DNA from: JBGPIT01 sp041485125
GTDB lineage: Bacteria > Desulfobacterota > Binatia > UTPRO1
Direction: 5' to 3'
NCBI GenBank assembly: GCA_041485125.1
Contig: JBGPIT010000012.1
Coordinates: 1-33,073, forward strand
Length of the DNA stretch: 33,073 nt
Position 1 is the stretch's first letter, and each line of letters opens with the position of its first letter. Positions 14,282 to 23,741 of the stretch are shown here, piece by piece. The position numbers and the translations under genes are program-made. The notes under the pieces were generated by a model. That model had not been told where the DNA came from, ran no database searches, and saw nothing but the letters and a program-made list of their open reading frames with translations.

Positions 14282-16350
14282 GGCCGCAGCATCTCCTCGA
14301 CCCGGTCGTCGAGATCACGACGGTCGCGCTTGCCGCGCGGCCCGTCGACGCGATCCGCCGCCGGCTCGTCGCGACGCGCGTCGTCCGCATCGCCGCCCGT
14401 CAGCGGGCGTGGCGGGACGCCGCCGTCGGCGCCGCGCGTGAAGAGCGCCGTGAGACCGCGGGATCGCAAGCGCTTGGCGTCGACCTCCGGGCGAGCATGG
14501 GTGAGCGGACCGCGAACGCGGAACGGCACCACCACCCGGCCGTCGGGTCCGCGCAGCAGACCGATGGGCCGCACCTCCTCCACGAGGCTCAGCGAGAGCG
14601 GCGTCGACAGCACGAGGTCGCCCTGGAAGCGCAGCTCGCGGTCGGCATTCAGCCAGCCGCTGCCGCCGACGATCTCGAAGTTCTCCGACTCGAGGCGTCC
14701 GTCCTCGACGAGGAGCCGCCGCTCCGCGATCGTGAAGGGCACGCGCGCGCGCGTGAGGACCGTGTCGTCGGTGCCGAAGACGTGCTCGTAGCGGGCCCGC
14801 GTACGCGCCGAGAGCAAGCGCGGCAGCAGCGGCACGCCGGTCATCGGGGTGAGCACCTGGTCGGCGATGTTGATGCCGCGCAAGCGGCCGTCGGTGAGCG
14901 TGAGCTCGCCCGCACCGGAGACCGCGCCGGCGACGAGGGTACCGCCGGCGAGAGGCCCCGCGACGGTCGCCGCGCCGGACGCCGTGCCGTCGATGTCATC
15001 GCCGTACGCGGGATCGACGCGCGCCAGCGCATCGCCGATGTCGACGTCCTTGACCGTGAGGCGTACCGACAGCGCGCTCGGCGAGAGGCTCACCTCCGCA
15101 CGCACGGCACCGCCGAACGGCGCGGCATCGACACGCCCCTCGCCGGTCCACGGCGCGACGCCGGTGATGGTCGCGGCGATCTCGACCGGGATCGCGTCGA
15201 GGTCGAGCGTGACGGTCACCTTCGCCTGCGCGCCGCCGAGCACCGCGTCGCCACGGATCTGACGCGCCTCGAGCGGTGGCGTGCCGATCGGAAGCGCCAG
15301 GTCTGATCCCTCGACGGACCGCACGTTCAGCGCCGCTTGCCACGGATCGAGCGCCGCCGAGCCCGTCAGCATCAGCGCCAGGTCGCCGATCGTGAGCCGT
15401 CCCTCCTCGAGCGCGATCCGTCCGCGCGCCGCGACGGCACGCGCCTCGAGGGTGAGCGGCAGGGCCGGCAGCAGTGGTCGCTCGCCGCTGCGCGCGCTTT
15501 CGCCGCTGGTACGCGCCCGGATCGCGCTCTCGAAGCTCGTCGACGTGCCGTGCACGTCGGCGTCGATCTCGTCGACGCGGCCGGTCGCGGTGACGCCGGC
15601 AAGGAGCGCGAGCGGCGCGATCTCGAGGTCCCGCAGCACGAGCGTCGCCTCGAAGGGCGTGTGCGCCGCCTCGCTCTCGCCGGCGTGGGGGACGCGCACG
15701 TCGACGTGCGCCCGGCCGAGGTTTCCCGGCGCGCGCAGCACGGCGTCGATCACGAGCCGCGCGTCGGCTCCGAAGCGCAGGTCGTGCGCGCGCACCCGGA
15801 GCTCCTCGAGCGTGAGACGTCGCGGCGAGGCACCGGTGCGGTCCTCGACGTCGATCGTGCCGCCGTCGACCCGCGCGCGCGCGACGCCGACCAGCCACTC
15901 GACGGGGAGCTCGAACGCGAGCCGCCGCCCGCCGTCGTGACCGTCGGCGGCCCGTGCAGCGCGCGTCGAGGTCCGACCGAGCGTCGCGACGTTCCACCGT
16001 CCGCGCTCGTCGCGGACGAGCCGCAGGCGCGGCGCCTCGAGGTGGAGGCCGGCCGCCTCGACCGCGCCGGTCGCGAGGCCCCAGAGGCCGATCGGAATCA
16101 CGACCGACGGGACGGTCGCGAGCGTGCCACCGCCGAAGGAGGGATCGTCGTCGACCCGGACGTCGTGCAGGCGGATGCCGAGCGGCCACCACGACGGCGT
16201 CACCGCGCCGACCTGGAGCGGGCGGCCGATCACACGCTCGGCCCGCGCCACGAGCTCGTGCTGCTCGGTCGCGACGTAGGCGCGGACGTTCAAAACCACC
16301 AGCACGGCCAGCACCAGCACGGCCGCGAGCAACGCCAATCCGAGCTTCAT
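14278..16350 (-). CDS. AsmA family envelope protein
   Basis: This 690-aa protein has a single N-terminal membrane helix (LGLALLAAVLVLAVLVVLNV) followed by a long beta-rich periplasmic region with the AsmA pattern. The early part has RAERVIGRPLQVGAVTPSWWPLGIRLHDVRV and an APRLRLVRDERGRWNVATL segment. Late in the protein come GELTLTDGRLRGINIADQ and SENFEIVGGSGWLNADRELRFQGDLVLS. Relatives (AsmA, TamB, YhdP type) are repeating beta-groove proteins thought to carry phospholipid between inner and outer membrane. The last 60 residues are charged and probably disordered. It follows the Cys-rich gene by 12 bases and overlaps the DUF4911-like gene, so it is mid-operon. Its presence supports a two-membrane envelope. 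Confidence 0.88.
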   Translation of the reverse strand: MKLGLALLAAVLVLAVLVVLNVRAYVATEQHELVARAERVIGRPLQVGAVTPSWWPLGIRLHDVRVDDDPSFGGGTLATVPSVVIPIGLWGLATGAVEAAGLHLEAPRLRLVRDERGRWNVATLGRTSTRAARAADGHDGGRRLAFELPVEWLVGVARARVDGGTIDVEDRTGASPRRLTLEELRVRAHDLRFGADARLVIDAVLRAPGNLGRAHVDVRVPHAGESEAAHTPFEATLVLRDLEIAPLALLAGVTATGRVDEIDADVHGTSTSFESAIRARTSGESARSGERPLLPALPLTLEARAVAARGRIALEEGRLTIGDLALMLTGSAALDPWQAALNVRSVEGSDLALPIGTPPLEARQIRGDAVLGGAQAKVTVTLDLDAIPVEIAATITGVAPWTGEGRVDAAPFGGAVRAEVSLSPSALSVRLTVKDVDIGDALARVDPAYGDDIDGTASGAATVAGPLAGGTLVAGAVSGAGELTLTDGRLRGINIADQVLTPMTGVPLLPRLLSARTRARYEHVFGTDDTVLTRARVPFTIAERRLLVEDGRLESENFEIVGGSGWLNADRELRFQGDLVLSTPLSLSLVEEVRPIGLLRGPDGRVVVPFRVRGPLTHARPEVDAKRLRSRGLTALFTRGADGGVPPRPLTGGDADDARRDEPAADRVDGPRGKRDRRDLDDRVEEMLRP

Positions 16351-16362
16351 GCGGTGAAGCCG

Positions 16363-16701
16363 CTAGCGGCGACGGAAGAGACGGTCGAGCTCCTCGCGCG
16401 TGCCGCGCCCCGCGCCGGCGCTCGGCGGAGCCGCAGTCGCCGCCGCGCCGGCAGCGCGCGCGCCGCCCGGCGAGCACGCTGAATCGGCGGGCGTGAAGTA
16501 GTCACAGAAGTTGCTCCGGATCTTGTCGAGGACGCGCTCCGCCTGCGGCTCGCTGCACTCGTTGTAGGCGCGCGGGTCGTAGAAGCGGCACTGCCGGCAG
16601 CTGTGCAGGTCGACGCCGCACTTGGAGCAGGTGTCGCGCCGGCCGACCCGCTCCATGCGGCCGAAATCGGCGCCGCACGCGCCGCACACGACCGGCGTCA
16701 T
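16363..16701 (-). CDS. Cys-rich zinc-ribbon protein
   Basis: This 112-aa protein has nine cysteines. There are three Cys-X-X-Cys pairs at about 6/9 (CGAC), 25/28 (CSKC) and 35/38 (CRQC), with single cysteines near 49, 66 and 76. The first two pairs would make a classic zinc ribbon. The second half, CRFYDPRAYNECSEPQAERV then FCDYF, is a pattern I have seen in uncharacterised deltaproteobacterial proteins. The tail is Ala/Gly-rich and ends in a basic helix (EELDRLFRRR). ATG 16701 overlaps the hydrolase stop by four bases, so it is translated with that gene. It could bind zinc or an iron-sulfur cluster; function is unknown. Confidence 0.8.
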   Translation of the reverse strand: MTPVVCGACGADFGRMERVGRRDTCSKCGVDLHSCRQCRFYDPRAYNECSEPQAERVLDKIRSNFCDYFTPADSACSPGGARAAGAAATAAPPSAGAGRGTREELDRLFRRR

Positions 16702-17519
16702 CGCGCCGCCTCGTCGGGAGGACGTGCGTCGCGACGGCGTGTCGCGCTCGCTGCCGCGAGATGCGCGACGATCCACGCCTGCGCGTCCTCGAGCAACGTC
16801 GCCAGGTGGACGGGATCGGAGTAGCGATGATCGCCGCCCGGCGTGATGCGGAGCTCCTTCGGCTGCGGCAGCGCCCGGTAGAGCGCCTCGGCGTCGGCGA
16901 CCGGAACGACGCGGTCGTTGCTGCCATGGGTCACCAGCGTCGCGGCGCGGACGCGGGCCGCCGCGCCGAGCACGTCGACGTGCTCGAGGTCGTCGAGGAA
17001 GTCGCGCTTCAGGCGTCCGCCCCCCCACTCACGCACGCCGCGGCTCCGCCACGACGCCACGACGTCCGCGGGCAAGCGCTCGACGATGCCGATCGGACGA
17101 GCGACGGCGGCGATCGTCACCAAGGCGCGCACCCTGGGCTCGTCGGACGCGAAGAGGACGGCGACCGCGCCACCCAGGCTCGAGCCGATGATGCCGATCT
17201 CACCGACGCCCTCGGCCCAGAGATGGTCGCAGGCGCCGGCGAGGTCCTCGACCTCGCCGCTGATCGTGAGATCCTCGAAGGCGCCCTCGGACTCGCCGAC
17301 GTACGAGAAGTCGAAGCGCAGACAGGCGTAGCCACACGCGCTCAGTCCGCGCGCGAGCGCCTGGTGCTTGGTGCCGTCCTTCGTCGACTCCATGCCGTGG
17401 CAGAGGACGACCGTCGGGACCGTAGCGAGCGCCTCGACCCCCGCGGGCAGCTGCAGCCGCCCGGCGAGCCGCACGCCACGGCGGCTGCGGAGGCTTACGG
17501 CGGTGATGGTCGATGGCAT
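16698..17519 (-). CDS. Alpha/beta hydrolase, serine esterase type
   Basis: This 273-aa alpha/beta-hydrolase resembles the dienelactone hydrolase/acyl-esterase group. The oxyanion segment is VVLCHGMES (about 37-45). The nucleophile Ser114 sits in the elbow GSSLGG, the acid is probably Asp202 in HGSNDRVVP, and the catalytic His231 is in GGDHRYSDP. No signal peptide is visible, so it is cytoplasmic. ATG 17519 was chosen because MPSTITAVSLRS begins the fold; the frame upstream is Arg/Pro-rich, unlike protein, and runs antisense into xerC. It is the first gene of the minus-strand operon with the Cys-rich, AsmA-like and DUF4911-like genes. The substrate is unknown. Confidence 0.88.
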   Translation of the reverse strand: MPSTITAVSLRSRRGVRLAGRLQLPAGVEALATVPTVVLCHGMESTKDGTKHQALARGLSACGYACLRFDFSYVGESEGAFEDLTISGEVEDLAGACDHLWAEGVGEIGIIGSSLGGAVAVLFASDEPRVRALVTIAAVARPIGIVERLPADVVASWRSRGVREWGGGRLKRDFLDDLEHVDVLGAAARVRAATLVTHGSNDRVVPVADAEALYRALPQPKELRITPGGDHRYSDPVHLATLLEDAQAWIVAHLAAASATRRRDARPPDEAAR

Positions 17520-17624
17520 GACACGCGGTCGATTGCGGCGCTTCGAAGGCGGTTGATACCATGCGCCAACCGGCGCGAACAGCAATCGGATCGGGCGCGC
17601 GCGGGGTGGAGTGGGGTGGAGCGG

Positions 17625-18623
17625 ATGGGCGAGGCAAAGCACCCGGAGCGAAGTGGCGGGGGTCGAGTCGGCCGGTCGCGTGGCGCCGACCGCGGCGATG
17701 CGCTGCCCGCCGACGGCGCCGCCGACACGCCGGCGATCGATCCCGGCTCCGAGCATCTCATCGAGGCCTTTGCCGCCTACCTGCACGACGAGGCGAATGC
17801 CTCGCCGCACACCATCAAGGCCTACGTGGTGGACGTGCGGCAGCTCGCACGTCACCTCACGACCAGTCGGCGGACGCTCGCGACCGCGTGTGTGCACGAG
17901 ATCCGCGGCTATCTCGCCTCGCTCGCGGGCGCGCAGCGCAAGAGCTCGATCGCGCGGAAGCTCGCCGCCTTGAAACACTTCTACCGCTTCTGCACCCGGC
18001 TCGGTGCCCGCCGCGAGGACCCGGCGGCGGCGCTCGCGGGTCCGAAGCGCGAGCACTACCTGCCGCCCCATCTCTCGGTCGACGAGATGTTCCGCGTCCT
18101 CGACGGTCCGCGCACGCTATCGCCGCTCACCTGCCGTGACCGCGCCATCCTCGAGCTGCTCTACTCGACCGGCATCCGCGTGAGCGAGCTCGCCGATTTG
18201 AATTGGCGCGGCATCGATCGTCGCGCCGAGGCGGTCCGCGTCCTCGGCAAGGGCCGGAAGGAGCGCATCGTGCCGGTCGGCGCGACGGCGCTCGCCGCGC
18301 TCGACGACTACCGGCGGCGCTGGCCCGCGAGCCAACGCCGCGACGACGACGCCGTTTTCCTGAACGCCCGCGGCACGCGACTCACCGTCCGCAGCGTCGC
18401 CCGCATCGTCGAGCGCTGGACGACGCACGCGGAGACACGCGTCCACGCCAGCCCGCACGCGTTCCGCCACTCCTTCGCCACCCACCTCCTCACCGCCGGC
18501 GCCGACCTCCGCGCCATCCAAGAGCTCCTAGGCCATGCCCGCCTGTCGACCACTCAGCGCTACACGCACGTAAATTTCGCCCACCTCGCGGAGGTGTACG
18601 ACAAAGCCTTCCCGCGCGCGTAG
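17625..18623 (+). CDS. xerC: Tyrosine recombinase XerC
   Basis: This 332-aa site-specific recombinase resolves chromosome dimers at dif with a partner XerD. After about 40 poorly conserved residues comes the core-binding domain (EAFAAYLHDEANASPHTIKAY). The catalytic domain has Arg185 (TGIRVSEL), the Lys hairpin GKGRKER (about 208-214), His278 and Arg281 (PHAFRHSFATHLL), His304 (LLGHARLSTTQ) and the nucleophile Tyr313 (RYTHV). ATG 17625 has GGTGGAG just upstream; the frame runs far upstream but that part is antisense to the hydrolase gene. Placement directly before hslVU is a known order in several bacterial phyla and supports XerC over a phage integrase. Confidence 0.93.
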   Translation: MGEAKHPERSGGGRVGRSRGADRGDALPADGAADTPAIDPGSEHLIEAFAAYLHDEANASPHTIKAYVVDVRQLARHLTTSRRTLATACVHEIRGYLASLAGAQRKSSIARKLAALKHFYRFCTRLGARREDPAAALAGPKREHYLPPHLSVDEMFRVLDGPRTLSPLTCRDRAILELLYSTGIRVSELADLNWRGIDRRAEAVRVLGKGRKERIVPVGATALAALDDYRRRWPASQRRDDDAVFLNARGTRLTVRSVARIVERWTTHAETRVHASPHAFRHSFATHLLTAGADLRAIQELLGHARLSTTQRYTHVNFAHLAEVYDKAFPRA

Positions 18624-18647
18624 CGTCGTCCGAAGATCCCGAGACTT

Positions 18648-18679
18648 GACTCCGGCGCGGCCGGGCCGTCGCCGGAGTC
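18648..18679 (+). terminator. Hairpin after xerC
   Basis: GACTCCGGCG (18648-18657) and CGCCGGAGTC (18670-18679) form a perfect ten-base-pair stem around a 12-base GC-rich loop. It lies 24 bases after the xerC stop and just before a possible hslV promoter. There is no T-run after it, so it may be an intrinsic terminator of the GC-rich kind or a protein-binding palindrome. Confidence 0.45.
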
Positions 18680-18682
18680 ACG

Positions 18683-18711
18683 TTTACAGGGCTTCCGCGC
18701 GACGGTAGTGT
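18683..18711 (+). promoter_or_regulatory. Possible hslV promoter
   Basis: TTTACA (18683-18688, five of six) is 17 bases from TAGTGT (18706-18711, three of six). The predicted transcription start is at or next to the GTG start codon at 18718, and no Shine-Dalgarno precedes that codon. This would make the hslV message leaderless. It is based on motifs alone. Confidence 0.3.
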
Positions 18712-18717
18712 CTCCGC

Positions 18718-19254
18718 GTGGCGGAAACCTTTCACGCGACTACGATTTTGGCGGTCCGGCATCGCGGCAAGGTCGTCGTGGGTGGGGACGGTCAAGTGAC
18801 AATTGGCCAGACCGTGATGAAGCGTCAGGCGCGGAAGGTGCGGCGGTTGTATGAGGGGCGCGTGATCGCCGGATTCGCGGGGGCGACGGCCGACGCGTTC
18901 ACCTTGTTCGAGAAGTTCGAGCAGAAGCTGGAGGGCGTGAACGGGAACTTGCGGCGCGCGGCGGTGGAGCTCGCGAAGGATTGGCGGACCGACCGCGTCT
19001 TGCGACGGCTGGAGGCGCTGTTGATCGTCGCGGACGTCGAATCGACCTTGCTCGTGTCGGGCAACGGTGACGTGCTCGAGCCCGACGACGGGATCATCGC
19101 GATCGGCTCGGGCGGGAACTACGCCCTGGCGGCAGCGCAGGCGCTTGCCAAGCACGCGGATCTCGACGCCCGGGCGATCGTCGAGGAAGCGCTCCGGATC
19201 GCCGCGGGGATCTGCGTCTTCACCAACGACAGTCTCGTCTTCGAGGAGCTGTAG
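18718..19254 (+). CDS. hslV: ATP-dependent protease peptidase subunit HslV
   Basis: HslV (178 aa) forms the proteolytic double ring of the HslVU protease, a bacterial relative of the proteasome. The sequence HATTILAVRHRGKVVVGGDGQVTIG shows the catalytic N-terminal Thr at residue 8, so seven residues would be removed to expose it. ARKVRRLYEGRVIAGFAGATADAFTLFEKFE and GSGGNYALAAAQAL are the family signatures. The GTG start at 18718 is the only good start before the HAT|T cleavage point and has no ribosome-binding site. hslU begins four bases after the stop. The two work together to unfold and degrade cytoplasmic proteins. Confidence 0.97.
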   Translation: MAETFHATTILAVRHRGKVVVGGDGQVTIGQTVMKRQARKVRRLYEGRVIAGFAGATADAFTLFEKFEQKLEGVNGNLRRAAVELAKDWRTDRVLRRLEALLIVADVESTLLVSGNGDVLEPDDGIIAIGSGGNYALAAAQALAKHADLDARAIVEEALRIAAGICVFTNDSLVFEEL

Positions 19255-19258
19255 GCGG

Positions 19259-20659
<1,401 letters not shown>

Positions 20660-20674
20660 GCCGCGCGCGAACGC

Positions 20675-21577
20675 ATGATGAAGAGCCGGATCGACAAGGC
20701 GGAGACCCTGATGGAGGCGCTGCCGTACCTGCGGCGTTTCTACGGGAAGACGATCGTCATCAAGTACGGCGGTCACGCGATGGCGAACGACGAGCTCAAG
20801 GACGCCTTCGCGCAAGACGTGGTTCTATTACGCTACGTCGGCATGAACCCGGTGATCGTCCACGGCGGCGGACCGCAGATCGACGACATGCTCGACCGGC
20901 TCGGCATCCGCTCGCGCTTCGTGCGCGGCATGCGGGTGACCGACGGGCCGACGATGGACGTCGTCGAGATGGTCCTGGTCGGTAAGATCAACAAGGAGAT
21001 CGTCGCGCTGATGAACCGCCACGGCGGGCGCGCCGTCGGCCTGTCCGGCAAGGACGGCGAGCTGCTCGTCGCCCGCAAGATGGCGCGCGGCGAGGACATC
21101 GGCATGGTCGGCGAGATCGTCGGCGTGAACCCGGCGGTCATCCGGTCGCTGGAGGCGTCGCACTTCATCCCGGTGATCGCCCCGGTCGGCGTCGGCCTCG
21201 ACGGCGAGACCTACAACATCAACGCCGACCTGGTCGCCGGCAAGGTCGCCCAGGCGCTCCAGGCGGAGAAGCTCATCCTCCTCACCGATGTCGAGGGCAT
21301 CAAGGACAAGACCGGCGCCTTGGTGCCGACGCTCGGGCCCGACGATGCCGCGGGCATGATCGAGGCCGGCGTCATCAACCAGGGCATGATCCCCAAGGTC
21401 GAATGCTGCATCGACGCGCTCAAGGGCGGCGTCGGCAAGACGCACATCATCGACGGGCGCGTCCGTCACGCCGTCCTGCTCGAGATCTTCACCACCGAGG
21501 GCGTCGGCACCGAGGTGGTACGCAGCGCGGCGAAACGCCCCGGCGTGCGCCAGCTGCGCCACAAGGCAGGCTCCTGA
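20675..21577 (+). CDS. argB: Acetylglutamate kinase
   Basis: ArgB (300 aa) phosphorylates N-acetylglutamate, the second step of arginine synthesis. It shows the amino-acid kinase pattern: IVIKYGGHAM near 27-36, VIVHGGGPQID near 60-70, GLSGKDGELL, NINADLVAGKVAQAL and LTDVEGIKDK. The N-terminus carries an extra helix (AETLMEALPYLRRFYGKT). In enzymes studied elsewhere (Pseudomonas, Thermotoga) this helix builds the hexamer that arginine inhibits, so feedback control by arginine is inferred. The start is ATG 20675, with a second ATG immediately after. It is 15 bases after hslU and 44 before argD, so it probably shares their transcript. Confidence 0.97.
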   Translation: MMKSRIDKAETLMEALPYLRRFYGKTIVIKYGGHAMANDELKDAFAQDVVLLRYVGMNPVIVHGGGPQIDDMLDRLGIRSRFVRGMRVTDGPTMDVVEMVLVGKINKEIVALMNRHGGRAVGLSGKDGELLVARKMARGEDIGMVGEIVGVNPAVIRSLEASHFIPVIAPVGVGLDGETYNINADLVAGKVAQALQAEKLILLTDVEGIKDKTGALVPTLGPDDAAGMIEAGVINQGMIPKVECCIDALKGGVGKTHIIDGRVRHAVLLEIFTTEGVGTEVVRSAAKRPGVRQLRHKAGS

Positions 21578-21621
21578 CCCCGGCGTGCTCGCCTGCCCCG
21601 GCAGGCGCTCTCGAACGAGTC

Positions 21622-22827
21622 ATGACGGACGATACGATCATCGCGACGGCCGATCGCCACCTGATGCGGACCTACGCCCGCTCGCCGGTGGCGTTCGTGC
21701 GCGGCGCCGGCGCGCGGCTCTGGGACAGCGAGGGCCGCGAGTATCTCGATTTCTTCTCGGCACTCGCGGTGACGAACCTCGGCCACGCGCCGCCCGTGGT
21801 CGTCGAGGCGATCGGCCGCCAGACCTCGCAGCTGCTGCACGTCTCGAACCTCCACTACTGCGCGCCGCAGTCGCGGCTCGCCGAGCTGCTCTGCGCCCAC
21901 TCGTTCGCCGACCGGGTGTTCCTCTGCAACAGCGGCGCCGAGGCCAACGAGGCGGCGATCAAGCTGGCGCGGCGGTGGGGCCATCGCGACGGCGGCCAGC
22001 GCACCGAGATCGTCACCGCGCTCGGCTCCTTCCACGGCCGGACGCTCGCGACCTTGGCCGCCACCGGCCAAGAGAAGGTGCACATCGGCTACCAGCCGCT
22101 GCCGGCCGGCTTCCGCTACGTGCCGTTCGACGATCTCGCGGCGCTCGAGCGCGCGCTCACCGACACCACCGCGGCGCTTCTCCTCGAGCCGATCCAGGGC
22201 GAGGGGGGAGTGGTCGTGCCGCATCCCGACTACCTGGTCGGCGCCCGGCGCCTGTGCGACGAGCGCGGCATTCTCTTGATGTTCGACGAGATCCAAGTCG
22301 GGATGGGACGGACGGGAACGCTCTTCGCCTACGAGCAGCTCGGCGTCGAGCCCGACGTCATGACGCTCGCGAAGGCGCTCGCGAGCGGCATTCCGATCGG
22401 CGCGGCGCTGGCGCGCGAGTCGGTCGCGGAGAGCTTTTCCGTCGGCTCGCACGGCTCGACGTTCGGCGGCAACGCCGTCGCCGCCGCGGCGGCGGTCGCG
22501 ACGCTCGACACCATGCTCGCCGACGGCTTCCTCGCCCGCGTCCGCGAGCGGAGCGCGTACTTGCTCGAGCGCCTGCAGGCGCTCGCGGCGCGCCACCCGA
22601 TCATCCGGGGCGTGCGCGGCCACGGCCTCATTCTCGGCGTCGAGCTGCACGAGCCGGGCGCGTGGGTCGTCGCGGCCTGTCTCGAGCGCGGCCTCCTCAT
22701 CAATTGCACCGCCGAGCGCGTGCTGCGGTTCTTGCCGCCGCTCATCATCACCGAGCGGGAGATCGACGAGGCCCTCGGCATCCTCGACGACGTGCTGCGC
22801 GGCGGGAACACGGGACCAGCGGCGTGA
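21622..22827 (+). CDS. argD: Acetylornithine aminotransferase
   Basis: ArgD (401 aa) is a class III PLP aminotransferase that makes N-acetylornithine from the semialdehyde and glutamate; the same enzyme can serve as succinyl-DAP aminotransferase in some bacteria. Visible motifs are FCxSGAEANEAA-type LCNSGAEANEAAIKLAR (101-116), the Asp of FDEIQVGMGRTG (Asp222), and the Schiff-base Lys251 in TLAKALASGIPIG. HGSTFGGN and GHGLILGVEL follow. ATG 21622 was chosen because MTDDTIIATADRHLMRTYAR is the normal family beginning. Its stop overlaps the argF start (GTGA). With dapL downstream, the succinyl-DAP role is probably not needed here. Confidence 0.96.
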   Translation: MTDDTIIATADRHLMRTYARSPVAFVRGAGARLWDSEGREYLDFFSALAVTNLGHAPPVVVEAIGRQTSQLLHVSNLHYCAPQSRLAELLCAHSFADRVFLCNSGAEANEAAIKLARRWGHRDGGQRTEIVTALGSFHGRTLATLAATGQEKVHIGYQPLPAGFRYVPFDDLAALERALTDTTAALLLEPIQGEGGVVVPHPDYLVGARRLCDERGILLMFDEIQVGMGRTGTLFAYEQLGVEPDVMTLAKALASGIPIGAALARESVAESFSVGSHGSTFGGNAVAAAAAVATLDTMLADGFLARVRERSAYLLERLQALAARHPIIRGVRGHGLILGVELHEPGAWVVAACLERGLLINCTAERVLRFLPPLIITEREIDEALGILDDVLRGGNTGPAA

Positions 22828-23741
22828 AGCGCGACCTCCTCCGACTCATCGATCTGACGCGCGCCGAGTGCGAGCAGCTCTTCACCTCGGCGCTCGACAT
22901 CAAGCAGGCGTTGAAGAGCGGTAAGCCGCGCCGCATCCTCGAGGGCAAGACGCTGGCGATGATCTTCGAGAAGCCGAGCCTGCGCACCCGGATCAGCTTC
23001 GAGACCGGGATGTTCCAGCTCGGCGGCCACGCGATCTATCTCGCGCCGTGGGACATTCGTCTCGGCGAGCGCGAAACCACCAGCGACATCGCGCGCAATC
23101 TCGGCCGCGTCGTCGACGCGATCGTCGCGCGCACGTTCCGCCACGACGTCCTCGTCGAGCTGGCGCACGAGGCGCGCGTGCCGGTGATCAACGGCCTCAC
23201 CGATCTACACCACCCCTGCCAGGTGCTCGCCGATCTCTTGACGCTGGTCGAGCGCCGGCGCGTGCTCGACACGCTGCGGATCGCCTTCGTCGGCGACGGC
23301 AACAACGTGGTGAACTCCTGGCTCGAGGCGGCGGCGGTCTTCCCGTTCACCTTCGCCCTCGCCTGCCCCGCCGGCTACGAGCCCGACGCGACGATCCTCG
23401 ACGAATGCCGCCAAGCCGGCGCGACGATCGAGATCGTCCACGACGTCGCCGACGCCGTCCACAACGCCGACGTGGTCTACACCGACGTGTGGACGAGCAT
23501 GGGCCAAGAGGACGAGGCCGAGAAGCGCCGGCGTGACTTCGCCGCCTACCAGGTGAACGACGAGGTGATGCGCTACGCCGCCAAGGGCGCCGTCGTCATG
23601 CACTGCCTTCCCGCCCACCGCGGCGACGAGATCACCGAGAGCGTCATCGACGGGCCGCAGTCCGTCGTCTTCGACCAGGCCGAAAACCGGCTGCACCTCC
23701 AGAAGGCACTCCTGGCCTGGCTGATGCGAGGAGGGGCATGA
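22824..23741 (+). CDS. argF: Ornithine carbamoyltransferase
   Basis: ArgF (305 aa) joins carbamoyl phosphate to ornithine to make citrulline. The carbamoyl-phosphate site is KPSLRTRISFE (50-60), with FRH at about 106 and HPCQ at 130-133. The ornithine side is FVGDGNNVVNSW (about 154-165), DVWTSMGQEDE with the SMG loop (224-226) and the catalytic-Cys motif HCLPAHRG (259-266). The SMG loop and HCLP fit ornithine, not acetylornithine or aspartate, carbamoyltransferase. The start is GTG 22824 overlapping the argD stop; its stop overlaps argG by four bases, so the three are tightly coupled. Confidence 0.97.
   Translation: MKRDLLRLIDLTRAECEQLFTSALDIKQALKSGKPRRILEGKTLAMIFEKPSLRTRISFETGMFQLGGHAIYLAPWDIRLGERETTSDIARNLGRVVDAIVARTFRHDVLVELAHEARVPVINGLTDLHHPCQVLADLLTLVERRRVLDTLRIAFVGDGNNVVNSWLEAAAVFPFTFALACPAGYEPDATILDECRQAGATIEIVHDVADAVHNADVVYTDVWTSMGQEDEAEKRRRDFAAYQVNDEVMRYAAKGAVVMHCLPAHRGDEITESVIDGPQSVVFDQAENRLHLQKALLAWLMRGGA

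Noticed and set aside
16761..17624. Upstream extension of the xerC frame
   Set aside because: It is antisense to the alpha/beta hydrolase gene and does not resemble a recombinase; the real start is ATG 17625.
17625..18623. Phage integrase marking a mobile element
   Set aside because: The recombinase precedes hslVU in a known chromosomal order, with no attachment repeats, phage genes or change in base composition nearby.
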